Below are positions 1-7,929 of a stretch of 32,366 nt of DNA, piece after piece. The stretch covers positions 1-32,366 of the forward strand of contig NZ_CACSJM010000063.1 in assembly GCF_902706185.1 (NCBI RefSeq), read 5' to 3'. Position 1 is the stretch's first letter, and the number at the start of each line of letters is the position of its first letter. The notes below the pieces were generated by a model, which was not told the DNA's origin, did no database searches, and worked only from the letters and a program-made list of their open reading frames with translations. A program made the position numbers and the translations under genes. Source of the stretch: Roseomonas sp. 18066 (lineage in GTDB: Bacteria > Pseudomonadota > Alphaproteobacteria > Acetobacterales > Acetobacteraceae).

Positions 1-9
1 GGGCAGGGC

Positions 10-74
10 GCGCTCCGGGGGGCGGAGCGCCGTGGAGGGCCGGCCATGGGGATGTCGAGGGTCATGGCCGGCCC
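10..74. other. Hairpin-rich leader: two perfect inverted repeats
   Basis: Two perfect inverted repeats lie back to back. The first has 8-bp arms GCGCTCCG (10-17) and CGGAGCGC (23-30) around five G. The second has 12-bp arms GGGCCGGCCATG (37-48) and CATGGCCGGCCC (63-74) around a 14-nt loop. No T-run follows either one. They may be the 3' end of a transcript entering from outside the window, or structured leader RNA. I see no convincing coding region in 1-216. Confidence 0.5.
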
Positions 75-135
75 GCCGTCCTGCCCGGCGCGCCCGGGCC
101 GGCCACCGTGGCGGCGAGGACCTGTCTGGCGGCGC

Positions 136-162
136 AACCTGTCATTCTGCTGACAGGTTTTT
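136..162 (+). terminator. Inverted repeat with T-run: intrinsic terminator or regulator dyad
   Basis: Perfect 9-bp arms AACCTGTCA (136-144) and TGACAGGTT (151-159) enclose a 6-nt loop, and the right arm runs into five T (158-162). A second T-run follows at 167-171. This fits a rho-independent terminator for a plus-strand gene upstream of the window. The half-site CCTGTC also occurs at 121-126, 17 bp before the copy at 138-143, so the stretch could instead be a binding site for the response regulator encoded 55 nt downstream. Confidence 0.5.
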
Positions 163-216
163 CAGATTTTTCTCTGCCTTCCTTCCCGGGCCATGCTGGG
201 CTAGGCATTGAAAGAG

Positions 217-888
217 ATGCGGATTTTGCTGACCGAGGATGATCCCCGCCTGGCCGGGCTGCTGGCCACCGGGCTGGCGCGTGCCGGATGGGCCGTCGAC
301 CATGTCGCCAGCGCGGCGGAGGCCGAGGCGGCGCTGGCCAGCATCGGCTACCAGGCGATGCTGCTCGACCTCGGCCTGCCCGACGGCGACGGCATCGACC
401 TGCTGCGGTCGCTGCGCCGGCGCGACCCGCGGCTGCCGGTGCTGCTGCTGACCGCTCGCGCGCGCCTCACCGAGCGCGTCGCCGGGCTCAATGCCGGGGC
501 CGACGACTATCTGATCAAGCCGGTCGCGCTGGAGGAGGTGGTGGCCCGCATCGCCGCGGCCTGCCGCCGCGCCGCGGTGCCGGCCTCCACGCTGCTGACG
601 CTCGGGCGGCTGTGCCTGGAGCCGGCGACGCGGCGGCTGACCATCGACGGCGTCATCCAGCCGCTGCCCCGGCGCGAGATGATGGTCTTGGAGCTTCTGC
701 TGCGGGCGCCAGAAAACTTTGTCGCCAAGCCGCGGCTGGAGACGGCGCTGAGCAATTTCGACCGCGCCGTCGGGCCGAATGCGGTGGAGGTCTATGTCTC
801 GCGGCTGCGGCGCCGGCTGGCGGCGCTGGATTGCGGGCTGGCGATCCACACCGAGCGCGGCGCCGGCTACCGGATCGAGGCGGCATGA
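217..888 (+). CDS. OmpR/PhoB-family response regulator (TctD/QseB-like)
   Basis: A cytoplasmic two-component response regulator of 223 residues. The receiver domain (about 1-115) has the acidic pocket E7-D8-D9, the phospho-acceptor D51 in LLDLGLPDGDG, T79 and K101 in DDYLIKP. The C-terminal winged-helix DNA-binding domain (about 127-220) ends in the typical VEVYVSRLRRRL recognition helix and the TERGAGYRIE wing. ATG 217 gives the family-typical N-terminus MRILLTEDD. A TTG at 208 would add three residues; neither start has a strong SD. The stop overlaps the kinase start by 4 bp (ATGA), so the two are translationally coupled partners. Similarity to TctD-type regulators of tricarboxylate transport is suggestive, because tctBA lies 2 kb away, but the target cannot be assigned from sequence. 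Confidence 0.93.
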   Translation: MRILLTEDDPRLAGLLATGLARAGWAVDHVASAAEAEAALASIGYQAMLLDLGLPDGDGIDLLRSLRRRDPRLPVLLLTARARLTERVAGLNAGADDYLIKPVALEEVVARIAAACRRAAVPASTLLTLGRLCLEPATRRLTIDGVIQPLPRREMMVLELLLRAPENFVAKPRLETALSNFDRAVGPNAVEVYVSRLRRRLAALDCGLAIHTERGAGYRIEAA

Positions 889-2261
889 GCCGGCGCGCCG
901 CCCCCGCCTCGCTGACCGGCGGCGCCGCCATCGCGCTGCTGGCCAGCCTGGCCACGGCCGCGGTGATGCTGATCGTGCTGCTGGCCGGCCGCAATGCCGA
1001 GGCGCTGCGCCAGCTGGAGGAGCGCGCCCTGACCGGCCGCGCCGAGGTGATCATCCGCCACCTGGACCACGCCCCCGAGGGCTGGCGGCTGGAGCTGCCG
1101 CCCGATGTCGCCGCCGCCTTCTCCCCCGCCTATGGCCGCGCCGCCTTCGCCGTGGTCGATGCCGATGGCCGCTTCCTGCTCGGCGCCAACACCGCCGCCC
1201 CCCTGAAGCTGCCCGGCCCCGGCGAGGAGGCCCGCGCCTTCACCCTGGAGCGGGTCGGGCGCGACTGGCGGGGGCTGGCCATCCCGGCGGTGATCGACGG
1301 CCAGGCGCTGTCGATCCAGGTGGCCGAGGACCTGCAGCACCCGGATGTGCTGCTGGACGACGCGGCGTCGGATTTCGTGCGCGACGTCGCCTGGCTGGTG
1401 CTGCCGGTCTTCCTGGTGCTGTGCCTGGCGATGCTGTGGCTGCTGCAGCGGCTGAAGCGGCCGCTGCGCGACCTGGCGGAGCAGGCCGAGGCGATCGCCG
1501 CCAGCGGCGCCGGCGGGCGGCTGCGCGAGGCCGGCGTGCCCAGCGAGCTGCTGCCGATGCTGCGCACCTTCAACGAGGCGCTGGCCCGGCTGGAGGCCGC
1601 CCAGGCCGAGCAGCGCGGCTTCATCGCCGATGCGGCGCATGAGCTGCGCACGCCGCTGGCCGTGCTGCAGGCGCAGCTGGACCTGGTGCAGGACCGCGCC
1701 GCCGCGGCGCCGCTGGAGCGCGACCTGGGCGTGCTGGAGCGGATGGTGGGCCAGCTGCTGACCATCGCCGCGCTGGACGACCGCGCGCTGCGGCCCGACC
1801 GCCGCCTCGACCTGCGGCTGCTGGCCGGGGACCTGGCCGACTACCTGACGCCGCTGGCCGAGGCGCGCGGCGTCACGCTGGACTGCGCGACGCCCGCCGT
1901 CCCGGTGATGATCCTGGCCGAGGAGGAGGCGCTGTCCCAGGCCGTGGTCAACCTGCTGGAGAATGCCATCGGCCATTCGCCGAAAGGCGGCACGGTGCGG
2001 CTGACTGTCACCGCCGATGGCCGGGTCGAGGTCGGCGACAGCGGCCCCGGCATCGCCGATTTCGAGCGCAAGCTGGTGTTCCGCCGCTTCTGGCGCTCGC
2101 GCCGGCAGGCGGCGCGGCGGCGTGGCGCCGGGCTGGGCCTCGCCATCGTGCAGCGCGCGGCGGAAATCCATGGCGGCACGGTGACGGTGGGCGATGCGCC
2201 CGGCGGCGGCGCGCTGTTCCGCCTGGCGTTGCCGCTGGCGGAGGAGCGCGGGATGGCTTGA
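885..2261 (+). CDS. Sensor histidine kinase, HAMP-type, partner of the OmpR-family regulator
   Basis: A 458-residue inner-membrane histidine kinase. A first membrane helix at about 14-36, a periplasmic sensor of about 130 residues, and a second helix at about 167-188 precede a HAMP linker. The dimerisation/phosphoacceptor box ADAAHELRTPL carries H252. The ATPase domain has the N box ENAIGHSP (N360), G1 DSGPGI (385-390) and G2 GAGLGLAIV (414-422). The start is the ATG overlapping the regulator stop; the same frame stays open far upstream, but that part is an artefact of GC-rich DNA. The general build matches the TctE/QseC group, whose members sense carboxylates or other small molecules, but the ligand is not deducible. 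The gene converges on dedA with 7 bp between the stops. Confidence 0.93.
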   Translation: MSRRAAPASLTGGAAIALLASLATAAVMLIVLLAGRNAEALRQLEERALTGRAEVIIRHLDHAPEGWRLELPPDVAAAFSPAYGRAAFAVVDADGRFLLGANTAAPLKLPGPGEEARAFTLERVGRDWRGLAIPAVIDGQALSIQVAEDLQHPDVLLDDAASDFVRDVAWLVLPVFLVLCLAMLWLLQRLKRPLRDLAEQAEAIAASGAGGRLREAGVPSELLPMLRTFNEALARLEAAQAEQRGFIADAAHELRTPLAVLQAQLDLVQDRAAAAPLERDLGVLERMVGQLLTIAALDDRALRPDRRLDLRLLAGDLADYLTPLAEARGVTLDCATPAVPVMILAEEEALSQAVVNLLENAIGHSPKGGTVRLTVTADGRVEVGDSGPGIADFERKLVFRRFWRSRRQAARRRGAGLGLAIVQRAAEIHGGTVTVGDAPGGGALFRLALPLAEERGMA

Positions 2262-2268
2262 GATGGCC

Positions 2269-2898
2269 TCATCGAAAAGCCTGAATCACGCGATCAACCA
2301 TGCTCTGGCCGCGGCGGCGGGCCAGCAGCAGCAGGCCGAGCAGCGCCAGCACCGGCAGGGCGACGAGCCAGGCGCGGCCGTCCAGCGCGCCGGCGGCCCA
2401 GGCGGCGACCTGCCCCGGCAGCAGCACCACCGGCGCCCAGAGGATGGCGGAGGGGATGTTCGCGCTCTGGAAGCGCGCCATCGACATGCCCGACAGCCCG
2501 GCGATGACGGGCACGAAGGCCCGCATCGGCGCGAAGAAGCGGCTGAGGAAGACCGCCCACCAGCCCCAGCGGCGGAAGATCAGCACCGAGCGCGCCTGCA
2601 GCCGCCGCCCGCGCGCCGGCAGCCAGCGCAGGGTCGCGCCGCGCCCCAGCCAGCGGACGAGAAGAAAGCCGCTGCTGTCGCCGAGCGCGGCGCCCGCCAT
2701 GGCCGCCAGCATGACCGGCAGCGCGGGCAGGGCGTCGAGCGCGATCAGCACGCCGACGCCGAGCAGGATCGCCGAGCCGGGCACGAAGAAGCCCAGCAGC
2801 GGCAGGGATTCGGCGAAGGCCAGGGCGAAGACCGCGGCCGGCGCCCAGGCGGCATGCGCCGCGACCCAGGCCAGCAGCGTCTCCGCCCCCGGCAGCAT
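2269..2898 (-). CDS. DedA-family inner-membrane protein
   Basis: A 209-residue polytopic membrane protein of the DedA/SNARE-associated (VTT domain) family. Family signatures are visible: ESLPLLGFFVPGSAIL near residues 29-44, the GDSSGF motif near 73-78, and the FLSRFFAPMRAFVPVIAG segment, whose arginines are conserved in DedA proteins. Known DedA members act as lipid flippases/scramblases for undecaprenyl phosphate or phospholipids and affect proton-motive-force homeostasis; which applies here is unknown. The ATG overlaps the tctA stop by one base (TGATG), so it appears to be the last gene of the kinase-regulator-tctB-tctA unit. The tail ends in basic residues. It could serve a general membrane function and merely be co-transcribed. 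Confidence 0.88.
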   Translation of the reverse strand: MLPGAETLLAWVAAHAAWAPAAVFALAFAESLPLLGFFVPGSAILLGVGVLIALDALPALPVMLAAMAGAALGDSSGFLLVRWLGRGATLRWLPARGRRLQARSVLIFRRWGWWAVFLSRFFAPMRAFVPVIAGLSGMSMARFQSANIPSAILWAPVVLLPGQVAAWAAGALDGRAWLVALPVLALLGLLLLARRRGQSMVDRVIQAFR

Positions 2899-4415
2899 CA
2901 GCCCGCCGCCATGGCCAGCCGCGCCTTCCGCTGTGCCCGCATCGCGGCATAGAGCGACCAGGCCAGCAGCGCGAAGGTCACCGCCAGGAAGCTGGCGCTG
3001 ATCGGCCGCGACAGGAAGACCATGGGGTCGCCGCGCGACAGCAGCATGGCGCGGCGCAGATGCTCCTCCATCAACGGGCCGAGGATGAAGCCGAGCACGA
3101 GCGGCGCCGGCTCGAAGCGCAGCAGCATCATGGCATAGCCGACCACGCCGAAGATCATGACGATCAGCACGTCGAAGGCGCTGTTGTTGACGCTGAAGAC
3201 GCCGATGCAGATGAACAGCAGGATCGAGGGGTAGAGGATGCCATAGGGGATGCGCAGCATCCGCACCCAGAGCCCGATCATCGGGATGTTCAGGATGACC
3301 AGCAGGACATTGCCGATCCAGAAGCTGGCGACCAGGCCCCAGAACAGCTCCGGATGCTCGGCGACCAGGCGGGGGCCGGGCTGGATGCCCTGGATGATCA
3401 TGGCGCCCAGCATCAGCGCCATCACCGCGTCGCCCGGGATGCCCAGCGTCAGCGTCGGGATGAAGGCGGTCTGGGCGGAGGCGTTGCTGGCGGCCTCGGG
3501 CGCGCTGATGCCCTCGATGGCGCCCTTGCCGAAGCGTTCCGGCTTGCGCGCCACGCGCTTCTCGATGGCATAGGCGATGAAGGCGGCGATGGTGGTGCCG
3601 GCGCCGGGCAGCGTGCCGAAGAAGGAGCCGACGCCGCTGCCGCGCAGCATCGCGCGCCAGGACTGGCGCACATCGTCGCGGGTCGGGATCATCGAGCGCA
3701 GGGTGATGCGCTCCTGCTTCTGCCGGGCGACGGCGCGCATGCGGTTGATCGAGCTGATCACCTCGGCGACGCCGAACAGGCCCATGGCCAGCGCCACCAG
3801 GTTGATGCCGTCGGACAGCTGCGGGATGCCGAAGGTGAAGCGCTGCGCGCCGGTCTGCACGTCGGTGCCGACCATGCCCAGCGCCAGGCCGAGCAGCACC
3901 ATGGCGATGCCCTTGGCCGGCGAGCCCTGGGCCAGCGCTGCGGCGGCGATCAGCCCGAGCAGCATCATGGAGAAATAGTCGGCCGGGCCGAAGGCCAGCG
4001 CGACATCGGCCAGCGCCGGGGAGAAGGCGGTCAGGATGATGATGCCGATGGTGCTGCCGACGAAGGAGGCGATGGTGGTCATGAACAGCGCCACGCCGGC
4101 GCGGCCCTGCTTGGCCATCGGATAGCCGTCGAGGCAGACCACGGCCGCCGCCGGCGTGCCCGGCAGGTTCATCAGGATCGAGGCGGTGGAGCCGCCATAT
4201 TGCGCGCCGTAATAGATGCCGGCCAGCATGACCAGCGCGGCCGTCGGCGGCACGTGGAAGGTCAGCGGCAGCAGCATCGAGATGGTGGCCAGCGGCCCGA
4301 TCCCCGGCAGCACGCCGATGAAGGTGCCGAGGAAGACGCCAGCGAAGCAGTAGAGCAGGTTCTGCAGCGCGAAGGCTTCGTTGAAGCCGAGCGCCAGGTT
4401 GCCGAGCATTTCCAT
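2898..4415 (-). CDS. tctA: Tripartite tricarboxylate transporter large subunit TctA
   Basis: A 505-residue inner-membrane permease, the large subunit of a tripartite tricarboxylate transporter (TTT), with around 12 membrane helices and the family's usual length. The duplicated TctA signature is present: GTFIGVLPGIGPLATISMLLP near residue 30 and FFGTLPGAGTTIAAF in the second half. The glycine-rich substrate loops GGSTASILMNLPGTPAA and NASAQTAFIPTLTLGIPG are also present. The start is the ATG at 4415, which overlaps the tctB stop (TGATG); the same frame is open further upstream but runs through tctB. TctA moves the carboxylate delivered by a periplasmic Bug/TctC protein, with TctB as small partner. 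No tctC is adjacent; the nearest TctC-type gene is at 13718-14710. Confidence 0.96.
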   Translation of the reverse strand: MEMLGNLALGFNEAFALQNLLYCFAGVFLGTFIGVLPGIGPLATISMLLPLTFHVPPTAALVMLAGIYYGAQYGGSTASILMNLPGTPAAAVVCLDGYPMAKQGRAGVALFMTTIASFVGSTIGIIILTAFSPALADVALAFGPADYFSMMLLGLIAAAALAQGSPAKGIAMVLLGLALGMVGTDVQTGAQRFTFGIPQLSDGINLVALAMGLFGVAEVISSINRMRAVARQKQERITLRSMIPTRDDVRQSWRAMLRGSGVGSFFGTLPGAGTTIAAFIAYAIEKRVARKPERFGKGAIEGISAPEAASNASAQTAFIPTLTLGIPGDAVMALMLGAMIIQGIQPGPRLVAEHPELFWGLVASFWIGNVLLVILNIPMIGLWVRMLRIPYGILYPSILLFICIGVFSVNNSAFDVLIVMIFGVVGYAMMLLRFEPAPLVLGFILGPLMEEHLRRAMLLSRGDPMVFLSRPISASFLAVTFALLAWSLYAAMRAQRKARLAMAAG

Positions 4416-4864
4416 CAGACGGGCCACCGGAAGGCGGCGACGGGAATCCCCAGGCCCTTGACGAAGACGCCGACGCCGATCGCCGAGAGCGCCGCGCAGA
4501 GCAGCAGCAATTGCAGCGGCCTCAGCCGCGGCTCGGCGAAGGCGGCGACCACGGTCAGCACCACGGTCGCCGGCACCAGGCCGAATTTCTCGACGACCAG
4601 GGCGAAGGCCAGCACCGAGAGGCAGATGGTGACGAAGGGCCGCCATTCCGGCACCGGCAGGGCGCCGCCGCGGAACAGCGCCGGCACCGCGACCAGCAGG
4701 CCGAACAGCACCACCAGCACGCCGATGGCCATGGGCATGTAGCCCGGGCCCATGCGGCGCAGCGTGCCCATCGACTGGCCGGCGGCCATGCTCATGAACC
4801 AGATGCCGCCCACAAGCAGCAGCAGGCCGCCGATGATGTCGGCCCAGTCTTTGGTTGCTTTCAA
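4415..4864 (-). CDS. tctB: Tripartite tricarboxylate transporter small subunit TctB
   Basis: The small membrane subunit of a TTT system, 149 residues with four predicted helices. The first contains IIGGLLLLVGGIWFM, followed by the typical GPGYMPMAIGVLVVLFGL segment of TctB proteins. I chose the TTG at 4864 because GGAGG lies 7 nt upstream of it. A longer in-frame ATG at 4930 would run back into the 3' end of the regulator gene and adds a sequence unlike the family. The gene follows the sigma-54 regulator by 29 bp and overlaps tctA. It forms the membrane complex with TctA in the inner membrane. Confidence 0.93.
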   Translation of the reverse strand: MKATKDWADIIGGLLLLVGGIWFMSMAAGQSMGTLRRMGPGYMPMAIGVLVVLFGLLVAVPALFRGGALPVPEWRPFVTICLSVLAFALVVEKFGLVPATVVLTVVAAFAEPRLRPLQLLLLCAALSAIGVGVFVKGLGIPVAAFRWPV

Positions 4865-4893
4865 CAGACGTCCTCCAGGGGGTAGGGCGCGGC

Positions 4894-6207
4894 TCAGCTT
4901 TTCAGGCCGAGCCGCTTCATCCGCTCCCACAGCGTGGTGCGCGATATGGCGAGCAGCTGCGCCGCGTCGCCCAGGCGATTGCCGCTGCGGGCCAAAGCCC
5001 TGCGGATATGCGCACGCTCGGCCGCATCGCGGGCGGCGGCGAGCGACAGCGGCGCCTCGGGCATGGCGCGGCGTTCGGGGAACAGGTCGGCCGGCTCCAG
5101 CCGCGGGCCCTCGGCGAGCACCATGGCGCGCTCGATGCGGTTGCGCAGCTCGCGGACATTGCCCGGCCAGGGGTGGGTCAGCAGCGCATCGAAGCCCTCC
5201 GCGCTGAGCTGCGGCTCGGACCGGTCGAAGCTGCGGGCGAAATGCGTCAGGAAATGCGCGGCGAGCTCGCCCAGGTCTTCCGGCCTTTCGCGCAGCGGCG
5301 GCACGGTGAGCTCGACGACGGCCAGCCGGAAGAAAAGATCCTCGCGGAAGCGGCCATCCTCGACGCGGGCGCGCAGATCCGCATTGCTGGCGGCGACCAG
5401 CCGCGCGCCCAGCGGCAGCGTTTCCCGCCCGCCCAATCGGGTGAAGCAGCGCTCCTGCAGCAGCCGCAGCAGCTTGGCCTGGGGGGCAGCGCCGAGCTCG
5501 GCGACCTCGTCGAGGAACAGCGTGCCCTGGCCGGCCTGCTCGGCCAGCCCGACCTGCCGGGTCAGCGCGCCGGTGAAGGCGCCGCGCTCATGGCCGAAGA
5601 CCTGGCTTTCCAGCAGGTCCTCGGGGATCGCCGCGCAGTTCACCGCGACGAAGGGCTTGTCGGCGCGGCGGCTGGCCTCGTGCAGGTGGCGGGCGGCGAC
5701 CTCCTTGCCGGCGCCGCTCTCGCCGGCCAGCAGCAGGGTGCTGTCGACCTGTCCGAGCTTCAGCAGATGCCGCCGCAGCCGCTGCATCGCCGGCGACCGC
5801 CATCCGGCCTCGCCCGTGGGGGGCGGCGCCGGCGGCGCCCAGTCGGAGAGAGCGGCAAGCTTGTCGAGCAGCAGCTGCGCGGAGAAGGGTTTCTCGACGT
5901 AGTCGTCGGCCCCGGCGCGCAGCAGGCGCACCGCCTGGGCCACGTCGCCATGCGCGGTGATGACGATGATCGGCGTGCCGCCGAGCTCCGGCATCAGCCG
6001 CATCAGCAGCGCCTCGCCGCTGCCATCGGGCAGGCGGATGTCGCTGACGATCAGGTTGGGGCGGTGCCGGCGCAGCAGCGCCTCGCCCTCGCGCAGGCTG
6101 CGCGCCCAATGCGTGGCGACACCTTCCAGCGTCAGCCGCTGCACCAGGGCATCGCCCAGCACCTCGTCATCCTCGATCAGGACGACGGACCGCGACGGGG
6201 CGCTCAT
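4894..6207 (-). CDS. NtrC/DctD-family sigma-54-dependent response regulator
   Basis: A 437-residue response regulator that activates sigma-54 RNA polymerase. The receiver domain (about 5-120) has D13-D14, phospho-acceptor D56 in VSDIRLPDGSG, T84 and K107. The AAA+ domain has Walker A GESGAGKE (162-169), the sigma-54 contact loop GAFTGA (209-214), Walker B GTLFLDEV (228-235) and the arginine-rich sensor region HPWPGNVREL (345-354). The Fis-type helix-turn-helix is at about 407-430. The whole layout is canonical, so the protein should be able to open sigma-54 promoters. Its ATG overlaps the kinase stop by 4 bp, and tctBA follow 29 bp downstream, pointing to tctBA (and itself) as targets. A candidate sigma-54 promoter and enhancer lie upstream of the operon at 7754-7885. 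Confidence 0.95.
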   Translation of the reverse strand: MSAPSRSVVLIEDDEVLGDALVQRLTLEGVATHWARSLREGEALLRRHRPNLIVSDIRLPDGSGEALLMRLMPELGGTPIIVITAHGDVAQAVRLLRAGADDYVEKPFSAQLLLDKLAALSDWAPPAPPPTGEAGWRSPAMQRLRRHLLKLGQVDSTLLLAGESGAGKEVAARHLHEASRRADKPFVAVNCAAIPEDLLESQVFGHERGAFTGALTRQVGLAEQAGQGTLFLDEVAELGAAPQAKLLRLLQERCFTRLGGRETLPLGARLVAASNADLRARVEDGRFREDLFFRLAVVELTVPPLRERPEDLGELAAHFLTHFARSFDRSEPQLSAEGFDALLTHPWPGNVRELRNRIERAMVLAEGPRLEPADLFPERRAMPEAPLSLAAARDAAERAHIRRALARSGNRLGDAAQLLAISRTTLWERMKRLGLKS

Positions 6208-7595
6208 GCCACGGCCTCCGTTCGGGGCGGGACCGTCACGGTGATGCAGCTGCCCCCCGGGCGCGGCGCCGTCGCGATCCGGGCGCCGAGCGCCACGGCG
6301 AGCTTGCCGGCGATCTCCAGCCCCAGCCCGCCTTCGGCATCGGGCTCGCCGGACAGGCGACGGTCGGCATCGGGCGGCAGGCCGCCGGCCTCGTCCTCGA
6401 CCCGGGCCTCCAGCGCGCCGTCCTGCATGCGCACCGCCAGCGACACGGTATTCCCGGCGGGCGTGGCGGCGACCGCGTTCAGCAGGAAGTTGAGAAGAAG
6501 CTGGCGCAGGCGCAGCGCGTCGGTGGCAAAGGGCACCGGCAGCTCGATGCGCCAGCCCAGCCGCACGCCGCCGCGCTGCGCCTCGGGCCAGACCAGCAGC
6601 TTCAGGTCTTCCAGGTCCTCGGCCATCAGCGGGCGGCGCTCGTCATCCTGGCGGTGGCTGGCCAGCGTCGCGCGCACCACGGCCTCGATCTGGCGCAGGC
6701 CCCGCTCCACCAGGTCCAGCGCCCTTCCGCGCGGCTCCGGCGCGTCGCCGAAGCGGCGGATGGTGTCGAGCGCGGTCAGCATCCCCGCCAGCGGGTTGCG
6801 CACCTCATGCGCCAGGCTGGCCGCCAGGCGCCCGAGCACGGCGGCGCGTTCCCGCTCGGCCAGGCTTGCCGCCAGCACCTCGCGCTCCTGCAGGCGGGCG
6901 GCCATGGTGTTGAAGCTCTCCGCCAGGCCGGCGGCCTCGGCATCGCGCCAGTCGGCGGGAAGCGGGGAGAAACCGCCCTGGCCGGCGCGCTGCAGCGCCT
7001 GGGTCACCGCCAGGATCGGCCGCATCATCCGCCGCGCGAACAGCATCGACAGCCCCGCCGCCGCCGCCGCCAGCGCCGCATCCAACAGGGTCAGCCGCCA
7101 GATCAGCCGGCGGTGCCGCGCCGCCTGCTCGGGGAAGGCCAGTTGCGCCGCGATCAGCGCCTCGACCTTGCCGTCCTCGCCGAGCTCCAGCTGCAGCCAG
7201 GCGGTGTCGGCCTCCGGATTGGGCGACCAATGGGCGCGGGTCAGGCCGAAGGCCATCGGCGGCGCCTCGGTCGGCTGGCCGACCCGGGCCAGGGGCTTGC
7301 CCTCGGGGTCGGCGACGACGATGGCCAGGTCGCTGACGCCGCGCTGGAAGCCCATGCCGCGTTCCAGCGTGGCGACCAGCCCGGCCAGGTCGCCGCTGCG
7401 GATCAGCGGCAGGGTCAGCCCGGCCAGGCTGTCGACATAGACCCCGGCCAGGCGCTGCGCCTCGCGGTCGCGTTCCCGCTCGGTGATGCGCAGCGCCAGG
7501 TGGGTGGTGCCGATGGCGGAGAGGAAGACCGCCAGCCCGACCAGCAGGGGCAGGCGGACGGCGATGGTGGTGGGCTTTCTGAACATCGGCCTCAT
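6204..7595 (-). CDS. NtrB/DctB-like sensor histidine kinase
   Basis: An inner-membrane histidine kinase of about 463 residues and the likely partner of the NtrC-type regulator. Membrane helices at about 14-36 and 165-186 flank a periplasmic sensor of about 130 residues. A HAMP segment and coiled coil lead to the phosphoacceptor box LAASLAHEVRNPL with H263. The ATPase domain contains NFLLNAVAATPAG (N373) and GGLGLEIAGKL. The start is uncertain: ATG 7595 (MRPMFRK) and ATG 7586 (MFRK, preceded by GAGG at short spacing) are both plausible. An in-frame ATG at 7742 lacks an SD and would sit at the predicted transcription start of the sigma-54 promoter. It overlaps the regulator by 4 bp. The ligand is probably an organic acid, by context. 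Confidence 0.9.
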   Translation of the reverse strand: MRPMFRKPTTIAVRLPLLVGLAVFLSAIGTTHLALRITERERDREAQRLAGVYVDSLAGLTLPLIRSGDLAGLVATLERGMGFQRGVSDLAIVVADPEGKPLARVGQPTEAPPMAFGLTRAHWSPNPEADTAWLQLELGEDGKVEALIAAQLAFPEQAARHRRLIWRLTLLDAALAAAAAGLSMLFARRMMRPILAVTQALQRAGQGGFSPLPADWRDAEAAGLAESFNTMAARLQEREVLAASLAERERAAVLGRLAASLAHEVRNPLAGMLTALDTIRRFGDAPEPRGRALDLVERGLRQIEAVVRATLASHRQDDERRPLMAEDLEDLKLLVWPEAQRGGVRLGWRIELPVPFATDALRLRQLLLNFLLNAVAATPAGNTVSLAVRMQDGALEARVEDEAGGLPPDADRRLSGEPDAEGGLGLEIAGKLAVALGARIATAPRPGGSCITVTVPPRTEAVA

Positions 7596-7753
7596 GCGGC
7601 GGTGCCTGCGCTCCCTGGCGGGGCGCGCCTCGGGGTGGGCGCGCTTCCTGCCCGAGATGGTGGCGACCACCCGCGCGCGTCCACCCGTCGCCGGGCGGCG
7701 AAGGCGGGGAGCCAGGCAGGGCAGGGGGACGGCGCCGGTCATGCGCTGTCTTC

Positions 7754-7770
7754 AGCAAGCGCCCTGCCAG
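7754..7770 (-). promoter_or_regulatory. Candidate sigma-54 (-24/-12) promoter of the kinase-regulator-tctBA-dedA operon
   Basis: Reading the minus strand from 7770, the sequence CTGGCAGGGCGCTTGCT matches the sigma-54 consensus TGGCAY-R-N4-TTGCW at all but one position. The GG (7768-7767) and GC (7756-7755) are separated by exactly ten bases. Transcription would start near 7743 and run into the kinase gene, leaving a leader of about 150 nt. The operon encodes its own sigma-54 activator, so an autoregulated promoter is expected here. Confidence 0.65.
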
Positions 7771-7861
7771 TCTTCCTTCGGTTTATAAGGCGCTGTTCCG
7801 GATGGATTTCCCTGACGCAGGCGCGGCGGCGACGTTCGCGACGGCGGACCCCGGCGGCGGC

Positions 7862-7885
7862 CGATGTCCGGCTTTCCGAACATCG
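7862..7885. promoter_or_regulatory. Candidate enhancer dyad for the NtrC-type regulator
   Basis: A 24-bp inverted repeat with arms CGATGTcCGG (7862-7871) and CCGaACATCG (7876-7885) around CTTT; nine of ten positions pair. Its centre lies about 130 bp upstream of the transcription start predicted from the sigma-54 element, the usual place for an NtrC-type enhancer. The right half is repeated inside the kinase gene start at 7573-7588 with one mismatch. The remainder of the 334-bp gap 7596-7929 shows no gene. Confidence 0.45.
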
Positions 7886-7929
7886 CGCGAGCGCGCAGGA
7901 TGGCGGCAGAAGGGGAGGAGCCTGGCCGG

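Noticed and set aside
4865..4930. Longer TctB start at an ATG at 4930
   Set aside because: It overlaps the end of the sigma-54 regulator and adds a non-family N-terminus, while TTG 4864 has GGAGG at ideal spacing.
7596..7742. Longer N-terminus of the NtrB-like kinase starting at 7742
   Set aside because: The added 49 residues are basic and low in complexity, with no ribosome-binding site. The ATG would coincide with the predicted transcription start.
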